Counted from the stretch's first letter, positions 25,994-35,484 are shown. The stretch is 64,000 bases of DNA from Pseudomonas sp. Irchel 3H7 (GCF_900187605.1 NZ_FYEA01000001.1:310001-374000), one strand, 5' to 3'. Notes: generated by a model from the sequence alone, not told the origin. Numbers and translations are program-made.

Positions 25994-26119
25994 GTGCGCA
26001 AGAAGTTGCGCACTTGTTTTGCAAAACCGACCGAAAAAACCTCTGAAAGCACCGTCGTACAAGGCCTGCAGCCAAGTGCGCAAGAAGTTGCGCAGTACTG
26101 CGCAACTTCTTGCGCACTT
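25994..26119. repeat. Triple GTGCGCAAGAAGTTGCGCA repeat with a 46-bp perfect palindrome
   Basis: Copy one is GTGCGCAAGAAGTTGCGCAC at 25994-26013, itself a dyad with 8-bp arms. Copies two and three are head to head at 26074-26119, forming a perfect 46-bp palindrome with 23-bp arms centred on AGTACT (26094-26099). TTTT follows the palindrome, so it could terminate transcription from hglS. It could also bind a regulator of the hcp operon, whose likely promoter starts 82 bp further on. Not related to the REP families in this window. Confidence 0.75.
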
Positions 26120-26200
26120 TTGCCTTGAGCGAGCGCTTTATTTCGCACAAGCGCCTGAAAAATCAGTCAAACACCCCGGCCCGTATGGCTGCCACAATTG

Positions 26201-26217
26201 TTGGCACGCTCCTTGAT
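26201..26217 (+). promoter_or_regulatory. Sigma-54-type promoter for hcp
   Basis: TTGGCACG-CTCC-TTGAT resembles the -24/-12 consensus TGGCACG-N4-TTGCW. GG at 26203-26204 and the -12 element at 26213-26217 have the right spacing, but the last pair is GA rather than GC. It lies about 70 bp upstream of hcp. RpoN control of hcp/vgrG genes is known in Pseudomonas. The palindromic repeats upstream would be in enhancer range. Confidence 0.5.
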
Positions 26218-26287
26218 AACAGTCAGGCACCCACCGGGCGATTTCGCCTCCCGGGCACCTTAAATTATTCCGCAAGGAGAGCACCCC

Positions 26288-26803
26288 ATGGCAACACCAG
26301 CGTACATGTCGGTTACCGGCGAAAAACAAGGCCTGATCACTGCAGGCGCTTTCACCGCTGACTCCGTAGGCAACACCTACCAGGAAGGCCACGAAGACCA
26401 GGTTATGGTTCAGGCTTTCAGCCACGACGTGATCATCCCGCGTGACCCACAATCCGGTCAGCCAACCGGTCAGCGCGTTCACAAGCCAGTTGTGATCACC
26501 AAGGTCTACGACAAAGCTTCGCCTCTGCTGCAAGCCGCTCTGACCTCCGGCGAGCGCATGAGCGAAATCGTTATCCAGTGGTTCCGTACTTCTGCTCAAG
26601 GCACCCAAGAGCACTACTACACCACCAAACTGGAAGACGCGATCATCGTCGCCATCAACAACAAAATGCACAACTGCCAGGATCCAGGCAACTCGCACTT
26701 CACCCACCTGGAAGAAGTGCAGTTCACCTACCGTAAAATCACCTGGACCCACGAAGTATCCGGTACTTCGGGTTCCGATGACTGGCGTGCTCCAGTCGTT
26801 TAA
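26288..26803 (+). CDS. hcp: Type VI secretion system tube protein Hcp
   Basis: 171-residue Hcp, which forms the hexameric rings of the T6SS tube and is secreted with the spike. The full sequence shows the family features: N-terminal ATPAYMSVTGEKQGLI, HKPVVITKVYDKASPLL, and the GTQEHYYTTKLEDAIIVAI and TWTHEVSGTSGSDDW segments. AAGGAGA lies 6 bp before ATG. No T6SS structural genes (tss) are in the window, so this is an auxiliary hcp-vgrG-effector island that relies on an apparatus encoded elsewhere. It is followed by vgrG after about 130 bp. Confidence 0.93.
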   Translation: MATPAYMSVTGEKQGLITAGAFTADSVGNTYQEGHEDQVMVQAFSHDVIIPRDPQSGQPTGQRVHKPVVITKVYDKASPLLQAALTSGERMSEIVIQWFRTSAQGTQEHYYTTKLEDAIIVAINNKMHNCQDPGNSHFTHLEEVQFTYRKITWTHEVSGTSGSDDWRAPVV

Positions 26804-26934
26804 TTACGGCTGATCGTTACAAGCATCGGCCAGCTCTGCTGGTCGATGTTGTTTACGCCCCTCCAGAATTTCGCGTACGTTGAGCCGCTTTGCGGTCGTC
26901 GACGAACGCCGCTGTACAGCACGAGGAACAAGGG

Positions 26935-28977
26935 ATGTTCGCGCCGGCCAATGAAACCCACTTTGCCCTGACCATCGAAGGTCTTTCCGCCGATTTCCAG
27001 GTGTTTACCCTCACCGGTCGGGAAGCCATCAGCCAGCCTTTTGTCTTCGAGGTGGAGCTGGTCAGTGAGCAGCCGTCGCTGGACCTCGAAACCCTGCTGC
27101 ACAAACCGGCCTTCCTGCAACTGTCGCCCGACGGCAGCGGCATCCACGGCCAGATCTACCGCGCCGCGCAAGGTGACTCGGGCAAACGCCTGACCCGTTA
27201 TTCAGTGACCCTGCGTCCGCAATTGTCTTACCTCGCGCATCGCGTCAACCAACGCATCTTCCAGAACCTCACCGTACCGAAAATCATCGGCATGGTCCTC
27301 GAAGAGCACGGCATTCAAAGCAACGCCTACGAATTCAAGACTGGTTCGATCTATCCCGAGCGCATCTACTGCGTGCAGTACGATGAATCGGACCTGCATT
27401 TCATCCAGCGCCTGTGCGAGGAAGAAGGTATTCACTACCACTTCCAGCACACGGCGACGGCGCACAAACTGGTGTTCGGCGATGACCAGACGGTATTCCC
27501 GAAACTCAAGCCTGTGGCCTATCAGCAAGACTCCGGCATGGTCGCCAGCGACCCGGTGATCAAGCGTTTCGACCTGCGCCTGGAAACCCGCACCAGCCGC
27601 ACCACCCGCCGCGATTACGACTTCGAAAAACCGCGCCTCACCCTCGAAAGCGAGAACCGTGGCGACGCCCTGCCCGACCTTGAAGATTACGACTACCCGG
27701 GCCGCTTCGTCGACCGCGAGCGCGGCAAACACCTGGCCAAACGCGCCCTCGAACGTCATCGCAGCGACTTCCAGTTGGCTGAAGGCAAGAGTGATCAACC
27801 GTTGCTGGTCAGCGGCCACTTCCTCGCCCTGACCGCGCACCCGAAAGCCAAATGGAATGACCTCTGGTTGCTGACCGAAGTCCTCCACGAAGGCAAGCAG
27901 CCGCAAGTGCTCGAAGAGTCGGTAACCAGCGACACCACTGCGCTGAAAGACGATTTCCATCAGGGCTACCGCAACCGCTTTCAGGCCACGCCGTGGGACG
28001 TGCCGAATCGCCCGCCCCTGCGCCACCCGAAACCGCGCATCCTCGGCAGCCAAAGTGCCGTGGTCACGGGCCCGAAAGGCGAAGAGATCCATTGCGACCA
28101 GTACGGCCGTGTCAAAGTGCAATTCCACTGGGACCGCGAAGGCCAGGCCGACGACAAGACCAGCTGCTGGCTGCGCGTCTCCAGCGCCTGGGCCGGCGCC
28201 CAGTACGGCGGCATCGCCATCCCGCGGATTGGCATGGAAGTGCTGGTCACCTTCCTTGAAGGCGATCCCGATCAACCGTTGATCAGCGGCTGCCTGTACC
28301 ACAAGGAAAACACCGTCCCGTATGAGCTGCCGGCGAACAAGACCCGCAGCACCTTCAAGACCCTGAGTTCGATGGGTGGTGGCGGCTACAACGAACTGCG
28401 CATCGAAGACAAAAAAGGTCAGGAACAGATCTACCTGCACGCCCAGCGCGACTGGGACGAAAACATCGAGCACGACCAGAAAATCCGCGTCGGCAACGAA
28501 CGCCACGACACCGTCGAAAAGAACAGCTACAGCGAGTTCAAGGCCGAAGAACACCACACCGTCTACGCCGACCGCAAAGTCGAAACCCGCGCCAACGACC
28601 ACCTGACCGTCGGCGTCAATCAGCACATCAAGATCGGCACCGGCCAGTTCATCGACGCTGGGCAAGAAATCCACCTCAGCAGCGGCATGAAGGTGGTAAT
28701 GGAAGCAGGCGCAGAGCTGACCCTGATCGGCGGCGGCAGCTTCATCAAGATCGACGCCGGCGGCGTGACCCTGAGCGGCCCGGTGATCAACATGAACTCC
28801 GGCGGCAGCCCCGGCAGCGGCACCGGCGCCGCCCCGCTGATGCCCGGAATCCTGAAACAGGCCGACGCCGACAAGGCCGGCCAGGTCCTGACCCCGGCCC
28901 AGATCAACACCCTCAAACGTAACGCGCCATTCTGCGAAGAATGCGAAAAATGCAAGGCAGGTGCCTGTGCCATCTGA
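26935..28977 (+). CDS. vgrG: Type VI secretion tip protein VgrG
   Basis: 680-residue spike protein. The gp27-like part (about 1-360; LTLTGREAISQPFVFEVEL-type start) leads into the gp5 OB-fold (GEEIHCDQYGRVKVQFHWD; GMEVLVTFLEGDPDQPLISG) and the DUF2345-type beta-helix needle (KIDAGGVTLSGPVINMNSGG). The last about 20 residues add a cysteine-rich tail, CEECEKCKAGAC, of unknown role, perhaps contacting the effector or chaperone. I chose ATG 26935 (AGGA 8 bp upstream) over upstream in-frame codons. The end overlaps the next gene by 17 bp, tying it to the DUF4123/Rhs cargo. Confidence 0.93.
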   Translation: MFAPANETHFALTIEGLSADFQVFTLTGREAISQPFVFEVELVSEQPSLDLETLLHKPAFLQLSPDGSGIHGQIYRAAQGDSGKRLTRYSVTLRPQLSYLAHRVNQRIFQNLTVPKIIGMVLEEHGIQSNAYEFKTGSIYPERIYCVQYDESDLHFIQRLCEEEGIHYHFQHTATAHKLVFGDDQTVFPKLKPVAYQQDSGMVASDPVIKRFDLRLETRTSRTTRRDYDFEKPRLTLESENRGDALPDLEDYDYPGRFVDRERGKHLAKRALERHRSDFQLAEGKSDQPLLVSGHFLALTAHPKAKWNDLWLLTEVLHEGKQPQVLEESVTSDTTALKDDFHQGYRNRFQATPWDVPNRPPLRHPKPRILGSQSAVVTGPKGEEIHCDQYGRVKVQFHWDREGQADDKTSCWLRVSSAWAGAQYGGIAIPRIGMEVLVTFLEGDPDQPLISGCLYHKENTVPYELPANKTRSTFKTLSSMGGGGYNELRIEDKKGQEQIYLHAQRDWDENIEHDQKIRVGNERHDTVEKNSYSEFKAEEHHTVYADRKVETRANDHLTVGVNQHIKIGTGQFIDAGQEIHLSSGMKVVMEAGAELTLIGGGSFIKIDAGGVTLSGPVINMNSGGSPGSGTGAAPLMPGILKQADADKAGQVLTPAQINTLKRNAPFCEECEKCKAGACAI

Positions 28978-29704
28978 TCGAATTACGCCCAAGGACTGGC
29001 TGGCGCAACAGCCGTTGCAGACTGGCGAGCGTTTGTATCTGGTGATCAGTGCGGCGAGTGATTCCGACGCGCTGAAAAATCTCTACCTGACCGAACCCAC
29101 CGCCCAGCTCCTACCGATCTGGGGCGGCACGCCCTACTCCACCTGGCAACCGGTGATGCCGTATGTCACCGAACTCAAAGCCAATTCCGCGTTCCTGCCG
29201 TGGATCGCTGAAACCGATGCCCTCGATTGGGGCTGGCTGGCGGTGTCGCGTTCCGAGCCGAATGAAGTGTTCGAGCATCTGCGCAGTCTGACGCAGGTGA
29301 AGATGCCGGACGGGACCGAGGTGTTTTTCCGGTTTTGGGATGGGCGGCATATCTATCCGATTCTGCAGGGGCTGGGGGAGAAGGCTGGGGAAGTGATGCC
29401 GATGTTTGAGCGGTATCTGATTAACGGGCAGTCGCTGGATGTTGGGACGCGGGTTGTGCCGAAGGTGAAGGATTGGCCATGGTGGGAGGTGCCGAAGCCG
29501 TTACTGGATGGCTTGACCAAGGAAAATCCGACGACGCTGATCAGCAACTTGATGCAGTGGCTGGAAGAAGACCGTCCGGACATTTACACCGCTTGGCCCG
29601 AAAACAACCTGAAGCTGAAAATCAGCCGTTTCGTGCGTCGTCCGGACGCACCGAAAAACCTTAAAGAAGCACTGTTAAATCACCTGATTCTGGAGCAAGG
29701 CTGA
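28961..29704 (+). CDS. DUF4123 domain protein, T6SS effector chaperone
   Basis: 247-residue protein of the DUF4123 (TEC/Tap) family, adaptors that load an effector onto its cognate VgrG. The typical tryptophan-rich run is visible (LLPIWGG, LPWIAETDALDWGW, FFRFWDGRHIYPIL), followed by a C-terminal lobe. The start is a GTG at 28961, with another in-frame GTG 6 bp downstream that cannot be excluded. It lies between vgrG and the large rhs gene and overlaps both (17 bp and 1 bp), so it should be the chaperone for the Rhs effector. Confidence 0.87.
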   Translation: MPVPSDRITPKDWLAQQPLQTGERLYLVISAASDSDALKNLYLTEPTAQLLPIWGGTPYSTWQPVMPYVTELKANSAFLPWIAETDALDWGWLAVSRSEPNEVFEHLRSLTQVKMPDGTEVFFRFWDGRHIYPILQGLGEKAGEVMPMFERYLINGQSLDVGTRVVPKVKDWPWWEVPKPLLDGLTKENPTTLISNLMQWLEEDRPDIYTAWPENNLKLKISRFVRRPDAPKNLKEALLNHLILEQG

Positions 29705-32700
29705 TGGATCGCGTTGCCTTTGTTGACAACCAACTGAACACCTTCAAGGACAGTCTGAAGCTGTATCAGGAACAAACCAAAACCTGGTATGCGAGGGCTG
29801 CCGACAAGGCCAGTCGAGCCGCTGACTTGCCCTCCCTGCTGGGTATGGAGCGAGTGATCAAGGTTGGCGACACCAGCAAAGCGGTGAGCATGACTGACGG
29901 CAATTTCACCTCGAATGTGGCTCAGTGCCCGCTCAAGGGCCCGTTGCTTATCGAAAGTAAGTTCGAGTCGGTTTACGACATTCCGGTAGGCGATATCGAA
30001 GTCGAAATCGTCGCCGTGGAAGGTGGTGCAGTCAGCAAGGTCAAACTCGACGCGCAAGGCAAAGCCGCCTGGACAGGTGGTATTCCCGGCAAGTTCTACA
30101 AGATTCGCGTTCATAACGAAGTGACACCAGCGCAGATCGATGCGCTGTTCAGCTCCTACAGCGGCGTGACAGCTGACCTGGAAGGTTTTCTGCGTAAGGA
30201 GTGGGCAGGTTTCAAACCGCAATGGTCGAACCTTTCCACCTCGGGCACTGCAATGGCGATTGGTACCGGCATTCTTGAAGGTGGCTGGGAGGCCATCAAG
30301 GGTGTGTGGGATGGCATCAATCAGGTGCTCGACATCCTGCAGGACCCGGGCAAATTTGCGAAAGATCTTGGCGCCGGTGCGGATGAACTGATCAAAGTTG
30401 CCAAAAGCTCGCCGGACGTTATGAAAAAGGCCATGTTGCTGGCCAGTGACGAAGCTGCTTTGTTCCTGTTGGTACGCAGCGCCGTGATCTGGCTGGCGGG
30501 CTTGCCGCCGATGAAGATGGCGGGCGACATAGCGAAAACCACCACGGCAATGGTCGTCGGTATCGCCATCGATATCGTGATTGGTGTGGTATTGACCATC
30601 GCGGCTGAAGGTACCGGGGTTATCTACCTTGCCGCCCGTCTGAAGAAGTACGGTGAGCTTGTCCTCAACGCCGTCATCGGCTTTGTGAAGTCGCTGTTCA
30701 AGATCATCAATGGCTTTATGGAATACGTCGCGAAATACACCGCTGTTGCGGCGCGGGGTGTGACGGCCAAGGTGAGAAACGGAATCTCCGAGTTGCGTTT
30801 TGATGGGAAGAAAAACGCGAAACTTGCCGAAGGCAAAATAGCTGACGATGCCTCGAAGCAAGCCACGACTCCCGCTAATAAAAGCGCGGAGCCTGTGTCC
30901 TGCACGCGCGTCGACAAGTGCCCGGTTTCGATGGTGACCGGTGAAGAACTGTTGACGCTGACCGATGGTCAACTCGATGGCCTGCTGCCGTTTGAATGGA
31001 CACGCCTCTATCGAACCAGCGCAGTGGAAATCGATTGCGGCCTAGGTTATGGCTGGAGCCACGCACTCGCGCATCGTGTCGAGATCGTTGGTGACGAAGT
31101 CATCTGGACCGACCACGAGAACCGCGCCACAGTTTTCCCACTTCCAAGCGAGCAACGTCCGGCCATCACCAACAGCCTTTCCCGTGCTGCCATTTTTCTC
31201 GGTGACGACCCATCGGAACTAGTTCTAGCACAAGCCGGCAAGCGACCATCGTTCTACCACTTCCGCTTTAACAGCAAAGGCGCCACCCTGATCGCCATCA
31301 GCGACAGCTATGGCAATCGACTGCACGTTACACGCGACATCCACGGTCGCATCAAACGCCTCGACAACGGCGCCGGTCGCGCCCTGCTTCTACGTTACGA
31401 CCGCAAACACATTGTCGCGGTCGACTATCAGCAGTTCCTGCCCGCGGACAATCTGGAAGACGCCTGGAATACGGTGCAGACGCTGGTCACCTACTGCTAT
31501 GACACCCAGCATCGTCTGATCGAGGCGAAGAACGCGGCCGGTGAAGCCGAACATTATCGCTACAACGAACAGCACGTCATTCTCGAGCGGCAACTGGCGG
31601 GCGGCGCTGCTTTCTACTGGGAGTGGGAGAACGAAGGCAAACTGTCTCGTTGCACACATCACTGGGCCAACTTCTCGCAGATGGAAGCGCACTACGCCTG
31701 GGATGACAAAGGCAGCGTGACTGTCACCAACGCCGACGGCAGCGAAGAGGTGTACACCCACGATGATCAGGCGCGACTGATCAGCAAGATCGACCCGGAC
31801 GGTGCCGAGCATCTCAAGGCCTACAACGACAAAGGCCAATTGATCGCGGAAAAGGATCCGTTGGGTGCCGTCACCGAGTACCGCTACAACGACAACGGCT
31901 TGATGACTGCCGTTATCCCGCCGGAAGACGAAGCCACAACGTACGAATACATCAACGGCTTCGTGAGTGATGTTCATCGCGGCAAAGCCAGTTGGAAGTA
32001 CCAACGCAACCGACAGGGCGATATCACCCAACAAATCGACCCGGACGGCAACGCCACGCTATACAGCTACGACGGCCAGGGGCGTCTGCTGGAGATTCGC
32101 CACCCGGACGGCAGCCGTCATCAACTCGGCTGGAACAAACTCGGCCAGTTGCTGGAAGAACGCCTGCCCGATGGCGGCCAGCGCAAGTATCGTTACGACG
32201 CACTGGGTCGGCAGATCACCCGCCAGGAAGAATCCGGCGCCATCACCCAATATCAATGGGACGCAGCCAATCGTCTTGCCCAAGTCACGCTACCGGGCGG
32301 TGCAACCCGTGCGTTTACCTATAACGCTTACGGTAATGTCACCGCTGAACGCGATGAACTCGGCCGCATCACCCGGTACGAATATGCCGAAAATCTGCAT
32401 CTGGTCAGTCGCCGCATCAACCCCGACGGCAGTCAACTGCGCTATCGCTATGACAACTCGCGCCTGCTGCTGACTGAAATCGAAAACGAGCGCGGCGAGC
32501 AATACCACCTCGACTACTACGCAAACGGCCTGATCCAGCAGGAAACAGGCTTCGACGGTCGTCGCACGGCATACGAGTATGACCTCAACGGCCAACTGCT
32601 GAAGAAAACCGAATTCGGCGACGATGGCAGCGAACTGGTCACTGAGTATCAGCGCGATGCTGCTGGTCGGCTGCTGGTGAAAACCTTGGCCGATGGCGAA

Positions 32701-34413
32701 GAAATCCACTACAGCTACGACGCCCTCGGTCGCCTCGTAAACGTCGACGACGGTCATTGGCCGCTCGCCTATAAATACGACCTGCAAGACCGCCTCATCG
32801 AAGAACACCAAGGTTGGGGCACCCTGCGCTACGACTACGATAGCGTTGGTCAGCTCAAACACTGCCGCCTCCCTGACGGCAGCAAACTCGATTACCGTCA
32901 CCAACCCGGCGGGCAACTGAGCAGCATCGACCTCAATGGCTCGCGCCTGACCTCTCACCAGTTCAGTGCTGGGCGCGAACAAAAACGTCAGCAAGGTTTG
33001 CTGCTCAGCCAATACCAGTACGACGAACAAGGCCGCCTGCAAGCCCACACTGTTGGCCAGCGAGACAAGAACCTGTTCCAGCGTCGTTATAATTACGATG
33101 CCAACGGCAACCTCGCTGGCATTGATGACAGCCGCAAAGGCAATCGCAGCTACCACTACGACCCGCTCGATCGACTCATCAGCGTGCGCGGTGCTACTCC
33201 GGAAAGCTTCGCCCATGACCCGGCGGGCAACCTGCTGGGCCAAAGCAATGAAGGCACCGCAAACCTCGCCAACGTCAAAGGCAACCGCCTGCTGATGCAA
33301 GGTGACCGCCATTATGACTATGACGCCTACGGCAATCTGATCCGCGAACGGCGTGGTACGGGTCAGAAACTGGTCACCGGATACCGCTACGACTGTCAGC
33401 ACCGCCTCGTCGGCGTCAGCCTGCCGGGTGGCAGCACTGCAACCTACAAGTACGATGCCTTCGGTCGACGTATAGAAAAAACCGTCGACGGCCACATCAC
33501 CGAATTCCTGTGGCAAGGCGAACGCCTGATTGCCGAAAGCGCCGAAAACCGTTACCGCAGCTACATCTACGAACCGGGCAGCTTCCGCCCATTGGCGATG
33601 CTCGATGGCGAAGGCCCACGTAAAGCAACACCGTTCTATTACCAACTCGACCACCTCGGCACACCGCAGGAGCTAACCGACTACAGCGGTGAAATCATGT
33701 GGTCGGCGAAGTACCGAGCCTACGGTAATCTCGCTGCGCTGGACGTCAGTGAGATCGATAACCCGTTGCGGTTCCAAGGTCAGTATTTCGATGCGGAGAC
33801 AGGGTTACATTACAACCGGCACCGCTACTACAATCCGAGCAATGGCCGTTTTTTGACGCCGGATCCGATCAAGCTTGTGGGAGGATTGAACAACTACCAA
33901 TACGTTACCAACCCAACTGGGTGGATTGACCCCTTAGGGCTAAACAACTGCCCTGGCGTCACCATGCATAAAGGCGTGCCCATCAGTAATGATGCTCGAG
34001 GTCACCTCGAAAGAGCCGATGGCTATAGCTCCAAGTCTGGCGTTAAAGGAGCTCATAACCGAGATGAATTCCTCCAAGCAGCCACTGACAATAAATTACA
34101 TATCCTTTCAGAGACGCAAAGTCCCAGCACCCCTGGTCTTTCGGAAATTACCTATGGGCGAGACTCTCTGGACAGAACGGGTAAGGTTGATGGTATTAAG
34201 GAGTTTGGTAATCCGAAAACAGTCTACGACCCGAGTGTAATATCTACTGACCAGATGTTCGAGGCGGGAAAAGAGGCCGCTGCCTCAGGTTACAGCGAAG
34301 CGAAAGCCAGTGGAAAGCGGGTATATAGTGCGTACCATAATGGTATAAAATTTCGAATTTATCTGGACGAGACGCTAACAACCGTCACAAACTTCCACCC
34401 TTCCATGAAGTGA
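29704..34413 (+). CDS. Rhs-family T6SS effector with EndoU-like RNase tip
   Basis: 1569-residue polymorphic toxin. An N-terminal region of about 400 residues has two hydrophobic helices (about 251-267 and 281-300), perhaps for effector translocation. Then come a DUF6531-like start (CPVSMVTGEELLTLTDG), many YD/Rhs repeats forming the cocoon, and the core-end block LHYNRHRYYNPSNGRFLTPD through DPLGL (ending at 1413). No PAAR domain was seen. The 156-residue tip (1414-1569) has GVKGAHNRDEF, a PSTPGLSEITYGRDSLDRTG block, KTVYDPSVIS and ends NGIKFRIYLD..VTNFHPSMK. That is a pattern I match to EndoU-type ribonucleases of CDI/Rhs toxins. The tip is visibly lower in GC than the core, as expected for a swapped cassette. 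Confidence 0.88.
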   Translation: MDRVAFVDNQLNTFKDSLKLYQEQTKTWYARAADKASRAADLPSLLGMERVIKVGDTSKAVSMTDGNFTSNVAQCPLKGPLLIESKFESVYDIPVGDIEVEIVAVEGGAVSKVKLDAQGKAAWTGGIPGKFYKIRVHNEVTPAQIDALFSSYSGVTADLEGFLRKEWAGFKPQWSNLSTSGTAMAIGTGILEGGWEAIKGVWDGINQVLDILQDPGKFAKDLGAGADELIKVAKSSPDVMKKAMLLASDEAALFLLVRSAVIWLAGLPPMKMAGDIAKTTTAMVVGIAIDIVIGVVLTIAAEGTGVIYLAARLKKYGELVLNAVIGFVKSLFKIINGFMEYVAKYTAVAARGVTAKVRNGISELRFDGKKNAKLAEGKIADDASKQATTPANKSAEPVSCTRVDKCPVSMVTGEELLTLTDGQLDGLLPFEWTRLYRTSAVEIDCGLGYGWSHALAHRVEIVGDEVIWTDHENRATVFPLPSEQRPAITNSLSRAAIFLGDDPSELVLAQAGKRPSFYHFRFNSKGATLIAISDSYGNRLHVTRDIHGRIKRLDNGAGRALLLRYDRKHIVAVDYQQFLPADNLEDAWNTVQTLVTYCYDTQHRLIEAKNAAGEAEHYRYNEQHVILERQLAGGAAFYWEWENEGKLSRCTHHWANFSQMEAHYAWDDKGSVTVTNADGSEEVYTHDDQARLISKIDPDGAEHLKAYNDKGQLIAEKDPLGAVTEYRYNDNGLMTAVIPPEDEATTYEYINGFVSDVHRGKASWKYQRNRQGDITQQIDPDGNATLYSYDGQGRLLEIRHPDGSRHQLGWNKLGQLLEERLPDGGQRKYRYDALGRQITRQEESGAITQYQWDAANRLAQVTLPGGATRAFTYNAYGNVTAERDELGRITRYEYAENLHLVSRRINPDGSQLRYRYDNSRLLLTEIENERGEQYHLDYYANGLIQQETGFDGRRTAYEYDLNGQLLKKTEFGDDGSELVTEYQRDAAGRLLVKTLADGEEIHYSYDALGRLVNVDDGHWPLAYKYDLQDRLIEEHQGWGTLRYDYDSVGQLKHCRLPDGSKLDYRHQPGGQLSSIDLNGSRLTSHQFSAGREQKRQQGLLLSQYQYDEQGRLQAHTVGQRDKNLFQRRYNYDANGNLAGIDDSRKGNRSYHYDPLDRLISVRGATPESFAHDPAGNLLGQSNEGTANLANVKGNRLLMQGDRHYDYDAYGNLIRERRGTGQKLVTGYRYDCQHRLVGVSLPGGSTATYKYDAFGRRIEKTVDGHITEFLWQGERLIAESAENRYRSYIYEPGSFRPLAMLDGEGPRKATPFYYQLDHLGTPQELTDYSGEIMWSAKYRAYGNLAALDVSEIDNPLRFQGQYFDAETGLHYNRHRYYNPSNGRFLTPDPIKLVGGLNNYQYVTNPTGWIDPLGLNNCPGVTMHKGVPISNDARGHLERADGYSSKSGVKGAHNRDEFLQAATDNKLHILSETQSPSTPGLSEITYGRDSLDRTGKVDGIKEFGNPKTVYDPSVISTDQMFEAGKEAAASGYSEAKASGKRVYSAYHNGIKFRIYLDETLTTVTNFHPSMK

Positions 34414-34423
34414 TGACAAGAAT

Positions 34424-34777
34424 ATGACTACGCTGACTACAAGCCAAAAAAACACAATCCATAATTGCTTATTAGATCTTTTGGAGTCCTCGTCGCTGCA
34501 CAACCCCAGCTTTCTTCCAAAAGCGCTGGAAAGCCTTCTCGAATCACAAGGATTCGGAATTGAAATGTCAGGAGTTTATATCAGCACTGATGCTGACCCA
34601 GATAACATTCCCGAATACCTAATAGAAGGTATTGCATTCGAATTCATGGAGAGTCATGTTTCCCTACCTTTCAATGAAGCCATTGAGTGCATAACAGAGT
34701 GGTGTCAGTCGGAAAAACTGCCGAAAACTATGCATATCGAACCAACGCTGAAAAAACTGCAAGATAAATACAAATAA
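34424..34777 (+). CDS. Probable immunity protein to the EndoU-like Rhs toxin
   Basis: 117-residue acidic protein, no signal peptide, no family I can name. It starts 10 bp after the rhs stop, is low in GC like the toxin tip, and is the gene that normally encodes the cognate immunity protein in Rhs islands. Binding to and blocking of the EndoU-like domain in the cytoplasm is inferred from position only. The RBS is weak, suggesting coupling to rhs translation. Confidence 0.65.
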   Translation: MTTLTTSQKNTIHNCLLDLLESSSLHNPSFLPKALESLLESQGFGIEMSGVYISTDADPDNIPEYLIEGIAFEFMESHVSLPFNEAIECITEWCQSEKLPKTMHIEPTLKKLQDKYK

Positions 34778-34838
34778 TCCGACCCACTTCAAATTATCGT
34801 AAACGGGGAATAAAACGAGGTAAAACGGGAGGTAAAAC

Positions 34839-34953
34839 GGGGACAGACCACGATTCCTTATTTTAAAACGGAGCAGATGACAGTTTTTTGAATCTATATA
34901 AAAAAGGGGACAGATTTATTTTCTACAAACTGAAAATAAATCTGTCCCCTTTT
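34839..34953. repeat. GGGGACAG repeat cluster with 22-bp inverted arms
   Basis: GGGGACAGACCACGATTCC at 34839-34857 is followed by a perfect 22-bp inverted repeat (34902-34923 and 34932-34953) containing GGGGACAGATTTATTTTC facing its complement across an 8-bp loop. A further copy, GGGACAGATTTATTTTC, is at 36259-36275. A four-fold TAAAACGGG-like run precedes it (34800-34840). Such GGGACAG elements recur around RAYT/REP-type elements in proteobacteria. Here they mark the junction between the rhs cassette and the orphan tip. Confidence 0.75.
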
Positions 34954-34961
34954 CTGCTTGA

Positions 34962-35471
34962 CACCGCTACTACAATCCGGGTACTGGACGGTTTTTGACA
35001 CCGGATCCGATCAAGCTTGCGGGTGGGTTGAATAATTACCTGTACGTATCAAACCCTACAGGTTGGGTGGATCCTCTTGGGCTTCAGCAGTGTCCGGGTA
35101 GCGATTCGGCCGAACCTGCCACACCTGTCAAAACTGGGAATTACCTAGACAAGCCCGAAAATGCTGATGGTTCCTTAAATATTGGTGCTGGTACGAACCC
35201 GATTGAAGGCTATTACAATATCGATATTGACCCTAAAGCTCCAGGCGTACACGCTGGCAATGCAACGGATTTATCGGGTATAAAATCAGGATCGCAAAGT
35301 CATATCAATATGGATAACCCATACGGTTACGACCCTTTAAACCCAGAAATATTAAGGGTATTAGCCGACAATGGACAAATCACCCTTACAGGCAGCGCAT
35401 TCGCGAACAAATACATAAAAAAATCATTGACGGCAATCAAACAGAATCAAAACAACTTGATCAAGTTATAA
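34962..35471 (+). pseudogene. Orphan Rhs tip: core-end fragment plus toxin module
   Basis: Homology to the rhs core resumes exactly at 34962, directly after an in-frame TGA (34959-34961): HRYYNPGTGRFLTPDPIKL through DPLGL matches the main gene from 33820. A different tip follows, with LNIGAGTNPIEGYYNIDID, then HINMDNPYGYDPLNP and LRVLADNGQITLTG. This resembles the first strands of a Rossmann-type SAM-dependent methyltransferase (inference). With no N-terminus it is a displaced, silent cassette, although a TTG at 34995 could start a 158-residue product. It may recombine with rhs to swap toxins. An immunity candidate follows 13 bp downstream. Confidence 0.75.
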
Positions 35472-35484
35472 TCGAGAGAGCAAA

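Noticed and set aside
32290..33654. 454-codon minus-strand frame inside the rhs gene
   Set aside because: It is a repetitive hydrophobic shadow of the YD repeats on the plus strand.
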